Below are positions 61,871-64,000 of a DNA stretch of 64,000 nt, one piece after another; positions within the stretch are counted from its first letter, which is position 1, and each line of letters begins with the position of its first letter. The notes beneath the pieces were generated by a model. That model made no database searches. It worked only from the letters and a program-made list of their open reading frames with translations, and was not told where the DNA came from. The position numbers and the translations under genes were made by a program. This DNA is from Streptomyces sp. Ncost-T10-10d (GTDB lineage Bacteria > Actinomycetota > Actinomycetes > Streptomycetales > Streptomycetaceae): NCBI RefSeq assembly GCF_900091955.1, contig NZ_FMDF01000157.1:1-64000 (forward strand). Direction: 5' to 3'.

Positions 61871-63241
61871 ATGCCGCCTCCGAGCCAGCAGACCGGCGAG
61901 CGCCGACCGCGCGCCATGGTCATCGACCGGGCCTGGCGTGGCCTCGGGCCGGGGCTGGAGTCGCTGAGCGGCCCCGGTGGCGCACCGTTGACCCGGACGG
62001 TCAAGCTGATCGTGCTACCGCTGATCGTCAGGCCGGCGCTGCATCCTGAACTTGCGGTGGACTTCCTCGGACCGGCGCACGCCGCGCGCCTGGACGCGCT
62101 GATCCAGGAGTCGGGTACGCGTCTTGAGGCGACGGCACAGTGGTTCACGCTGCTCAAGAGGACCCGCCGGTCTCTGGGCATCGTGGCGGGCAACCCCCAG
62201 GACCTGTACTTCCAGCGGTGCTTCGAGCTGGCCACCGAGCACGGAAAGCCCTCGGCCGGTGCGGACGCCGTGGCCAGGGCAGTGGTGGAGGACGTGGTCG
62301 GCGCGGCCGGCGGACGCACGGTGGAAGTGCTGAAGAACCATCTGGCGGACGCTGCCCGGCGCGCCCGGCTCGACGGGGAACTGGCCACCGCGTGGGGGAG
62401 TCATCAGCCGGCCCCATCCGCCGACGCGGTCGCGGCAGTCGCACGCGCGGCCGAGGTACTGGAAGCCTGCGGCGCGCCGGGGCGGTCGCGGAACTCGCCG
62501 GAGTACACGTCCATGGTCGAGGCGGGACACGGAGGATTGTTCGGCCGGGCCCTGTGGGCGGACACGAGCGGTGTCTGGGGCCGCGACGACCTCCCTGTGC
62601 ATCTGGGGCTGACCGTGTGGCCGGTGCCGCCGTGTCCGGAGGCGGGGCTGGGTGCCTCGACGGCCACGCTTCCCGCGCCACTGGACCGCACGCTCTTCGA
62701 GCGGCTCTTCGTCGTTCTGCAGTCGTCGGCCCGGCGCGAGGAACTGCCGACGGTGCCCGAGCTCGTGAAGCGGGAGATCGGACGCAGTTGCGCTCCGCTC
62801 GGTCTGTACGACGAGAGCCTGCGCGTCGCCGTGGTCCTCGGCGGCCGGCTCGCGGTCGGTCTCGACCCGCTGGGCAGCGGGGATTCCGCGCTGGGGCGGA
62901 CAGCGGCGCACCGGACCGTCAACAGCCGCTGGCGACGGGAGGCTTCGGTTCTTCGTGCACGCCGGATGACCGTTTCTCCCCGCCCCGACCCGGGCGGCGG
63001 CGTCCTGGACGCGCTCGCCCAGGACCTCCGTACGCCCTGGACCGCCTACATGCGGCGGCTGTGGGTGCGGCTGCACGGGCGGGATGTCCGCGACGCACCG
63101 CTGGGCGACATCGCGTCGGCCTGGGCGGTGCTCGACGGGGTCGCCCGTTCGGTGATGATGGACCACCGAGCCAGGGTCCGGTCGGCGCTGCGCACGCTGT
63201 CGGCGACTGCCGCGGAAGCGACCGAGCGGAGCAGCGCGTGA
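61871..63241 (+). CDS. Hypothetical protein, first gene of a plus-strand pair
   Basis: A 456-residue soluble protein starting at ATG 61871. Segments: MVIDRAWRGLGPGLESLSGP, VKLIVLPLIVRPALHPELAV, QWFTLLKRTRRSLGIVAGNP, VEDVVGAAGGRTVEVLKNHL, GHGGLFGRALWADTSGVWGR and VAVVLGGRLAVGLDPLGSGD. Mostly helical with no recognised catalytic motif. Its stop overlaps the next start (TGATGG). It diverges from the small minus-strand operon across 109 bases and could share its regulation. Not recognised as a named family. Confidence 0.75.
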   Translation: MPPPSQQTGERRPRAMVIDRAWRGLGPGLESLSGPGGAPLTRTVKLIVLPLIVRPALHPELAVDFLGPAHAARLDALIQESGTRLEATAQWFTLLKRTRRSLGIVAGNPQDLYFQRCFELATEHGKPSAGADAVARAVVEDVVGAAGGRTVEVLKNHLADAARRARLDGELATAWGSHQPAPSADAVAAVARAAEVLEACGAPGRSRNSPEYTSMVEAGHGGLFGRALWADTSGVWGRDDLPVHLGLTVWPVPPCPEAGLGASTATLPAPLDRTLFERLFVVLQSSARREELPTVPELVKREIGRSCAPLGLYDESLRVAVVLGGRLAVGLDPLGSGDSALGRTAAHRTVNSRWRREASVLRARRMTVSPRPDPGGGVLDALAQDLRTPWTAYMRRLWVRLHGRDVRDAPLGDIASAWAVLDGVARSVMMDHRARVRSALRTLSATAAEATERSSA

Positions 63242-64000
63242 TGGCGCAGGCAGGCATCGACGTCCATGTCGCGCGGGGCGAGGACGGCACGATCCGGGTC
63301 GCCTCCGGCCCTGTCGTCGGCCGGGCCGACGACGGCAGCGGCGTGGCTGCCGCGGGTCCCGGCTTCACCGGGGCCGTTCTCGACGTCGCGGGCGCGGTTC
63401 TGGTCTGGCCCGTCCTCGGGGAACCGGGATTGCCGGTGGCGGAGGTGGATGACGTGGGGCGGGCGCAGCAGTGGCTGTGGGCGGTCTACGGTGAGCGCAC
63501 CGCCGCTGCCGTGCACGCCTGCGCGGCAGGGGAGTCGGCCGGTGTCCGGGTGACGGCGGACATGACCGCTCTCGCGGGCGGCGCCGCCCGGCTCGGCTTC
63601 GGGCACTGGGCGTCCCGGTGGTGGCCGGCGTCGTACGCGGACGGGATACCGGCGCTCGAACCGGACGTGCTCGGCCTGGAGCTGGCCGCACTCACCCACC
63701 GGTGCCATCAGTTGTTCGACGACTTCGGCGATCAGCCCGATGACTGCGCGGCCGAACTGATCGAGGAGCATCAGGCCGCCCTCGACCCGCTGATCCAGTG
63801 GTGGCGCACGGCATCACAGCCGGCGGACACGGCACGCCACCTGGAGAGCGTCCTGCGGCTGATCGACAATGCGGCGGACAGCGCCGGGCTGGACGGGCCG
63901 GTGCTGCGCCGCCTCCGCTCATCCCTGGACCAGGGCCGTCCAGCCGCTACGCCGGCCGGCCCCGGCACGCTGTTCGCACGGCACGACGGCTACGCACTCG
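63241..64000 (+). CDS. Hypothetical protein, partial (runs off window)
   Basis: At least 253 residues, starting MAQAGIDVHVARGEDGTIRV and open to the window end. Segments include GAVLVWPVLGEPGLPVAEVD, LGFGHWASRWWPASYADGIP, LGLELAALTHRCHQLFDDFG and IQWWRTASQPADTARHLESV. No named family recognised. The ATG overlaps the stop of the upstream gene by one base, so the two form an operon that continues beyond the window. Confidence 0.7.
   Translation, partial: MAQAGIDVHVARGEDGTIRVASGPVVGRADDGSGVAAAGPGFTGAVLDVAGAVLVWPVLGEPGLPVAEVDDVGRAQQWLWAVYGERTAAAVHACAAGESAGVRVTADMTALAGGAARLGFGHWASRWWPASYADGIPALEPDVLGLELAALTHRCHQLFDDFGDQPDDCAAELIEEHQAALDPLIQWWRTASQPADTARHLESVLRLIDNAADSAGLDGPVLRRLRSSLDQGRPAATPAGPGTLFARHDGYAL

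Overview
The window looks like Streptomyces chromosome, or a close actinomycete relative. It is very GC-rich, the genes have GC-rich third codon positions, and there are GTG/TTG starts and short 4-base overlaps between genes. Typical gene families are a SARP regulator with TTA codons, paired histidine kinase and LuxR-type regulators, secreted S8 and GH5 enzymes, and the tkt-tal-zwf-opcA order. No rRNA, tRNA, CRISPR array, intact insertion sequence or replication origin was recognised.

Layout. 0-4.6 kb: the start of a nonribosomal peptide synthetase gene (minus, cut by the window edge) and, upstream, an AfsR/SARP regulator with two TTA codons. 5.4-8.5 kb: a cyclic-nucleotide-binding-domain histidine kinase translationally coupled to a receiver/thioredoxin-reductase-like fusion. 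8.6-15.8 kb: small unknown proteins, a Lys/Ala-tailed membrane protein and a giant P-type ATPase of the CtpI type. 15.8-20.1 kb: a YdeP-type molybdopterin oxidoreductase and argG with a candidate ARG box. 20.2-22.9 kb: an intact two-component system followed by decayed pieces of the ABC transporter that would normally accompany it. 23.2-27.0 kb: a frameshifted N,N-dimethylformamidase-like Tat lipoprotein, an unknown gene and an AraC regulator.

27.1-33.1 kb: a pentose phosphate operon, tkt-tal-zwf-opcA, ending in a 62-codon scar of pgi that keeps only the two ends of the enzyme. 33.3-39 kb: a scarred region with remnants of DUF4395, Lrp/AsnC, AfsR-like, DrrA-like and Dpp-like genes. It surrounds a long intact reading frame that fuses an amino-acid permease to a SpoIIE-type phosphatase and an anti-sigma-type ATPase domain. 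39-46.3 kb: secreted GH5 and S8 enzymes around a TrmB/LuxR regulator. 46.8-49.8 kb: a three-gene cassette of two unknown proteins and a DyP-type peroxidase. 50.2-58.7 kb: an uncharacterised catabolic locus with acyl-CoA ligase, a truncated TauD, an AraC/OruR regulator, and the operon BKACE - quinone oxidoreductase - TauD dioxygenase - MFS carrier - small hydrolase, closed by a strong terminator. 59.2-64 kb: two divergent blocks of uncharacterised genes, the second running off the window.

A recurring oddity is the number of genes broken by one apparent single-base indel, mostly in short homopolymers: the dimethylformamidase-like gene, tal, the FG-GAP protein, the DyP peroxidase, the DUF3592 gene and two small neighbours. 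This pattern suggests residual sequencing errors at least as much as real decay. The remnants in 22-23 kb and 33-39 kb have lost whole domains and look like genuine gene loss. All family names are from recognition of sequence motifs by eye; no search was run.
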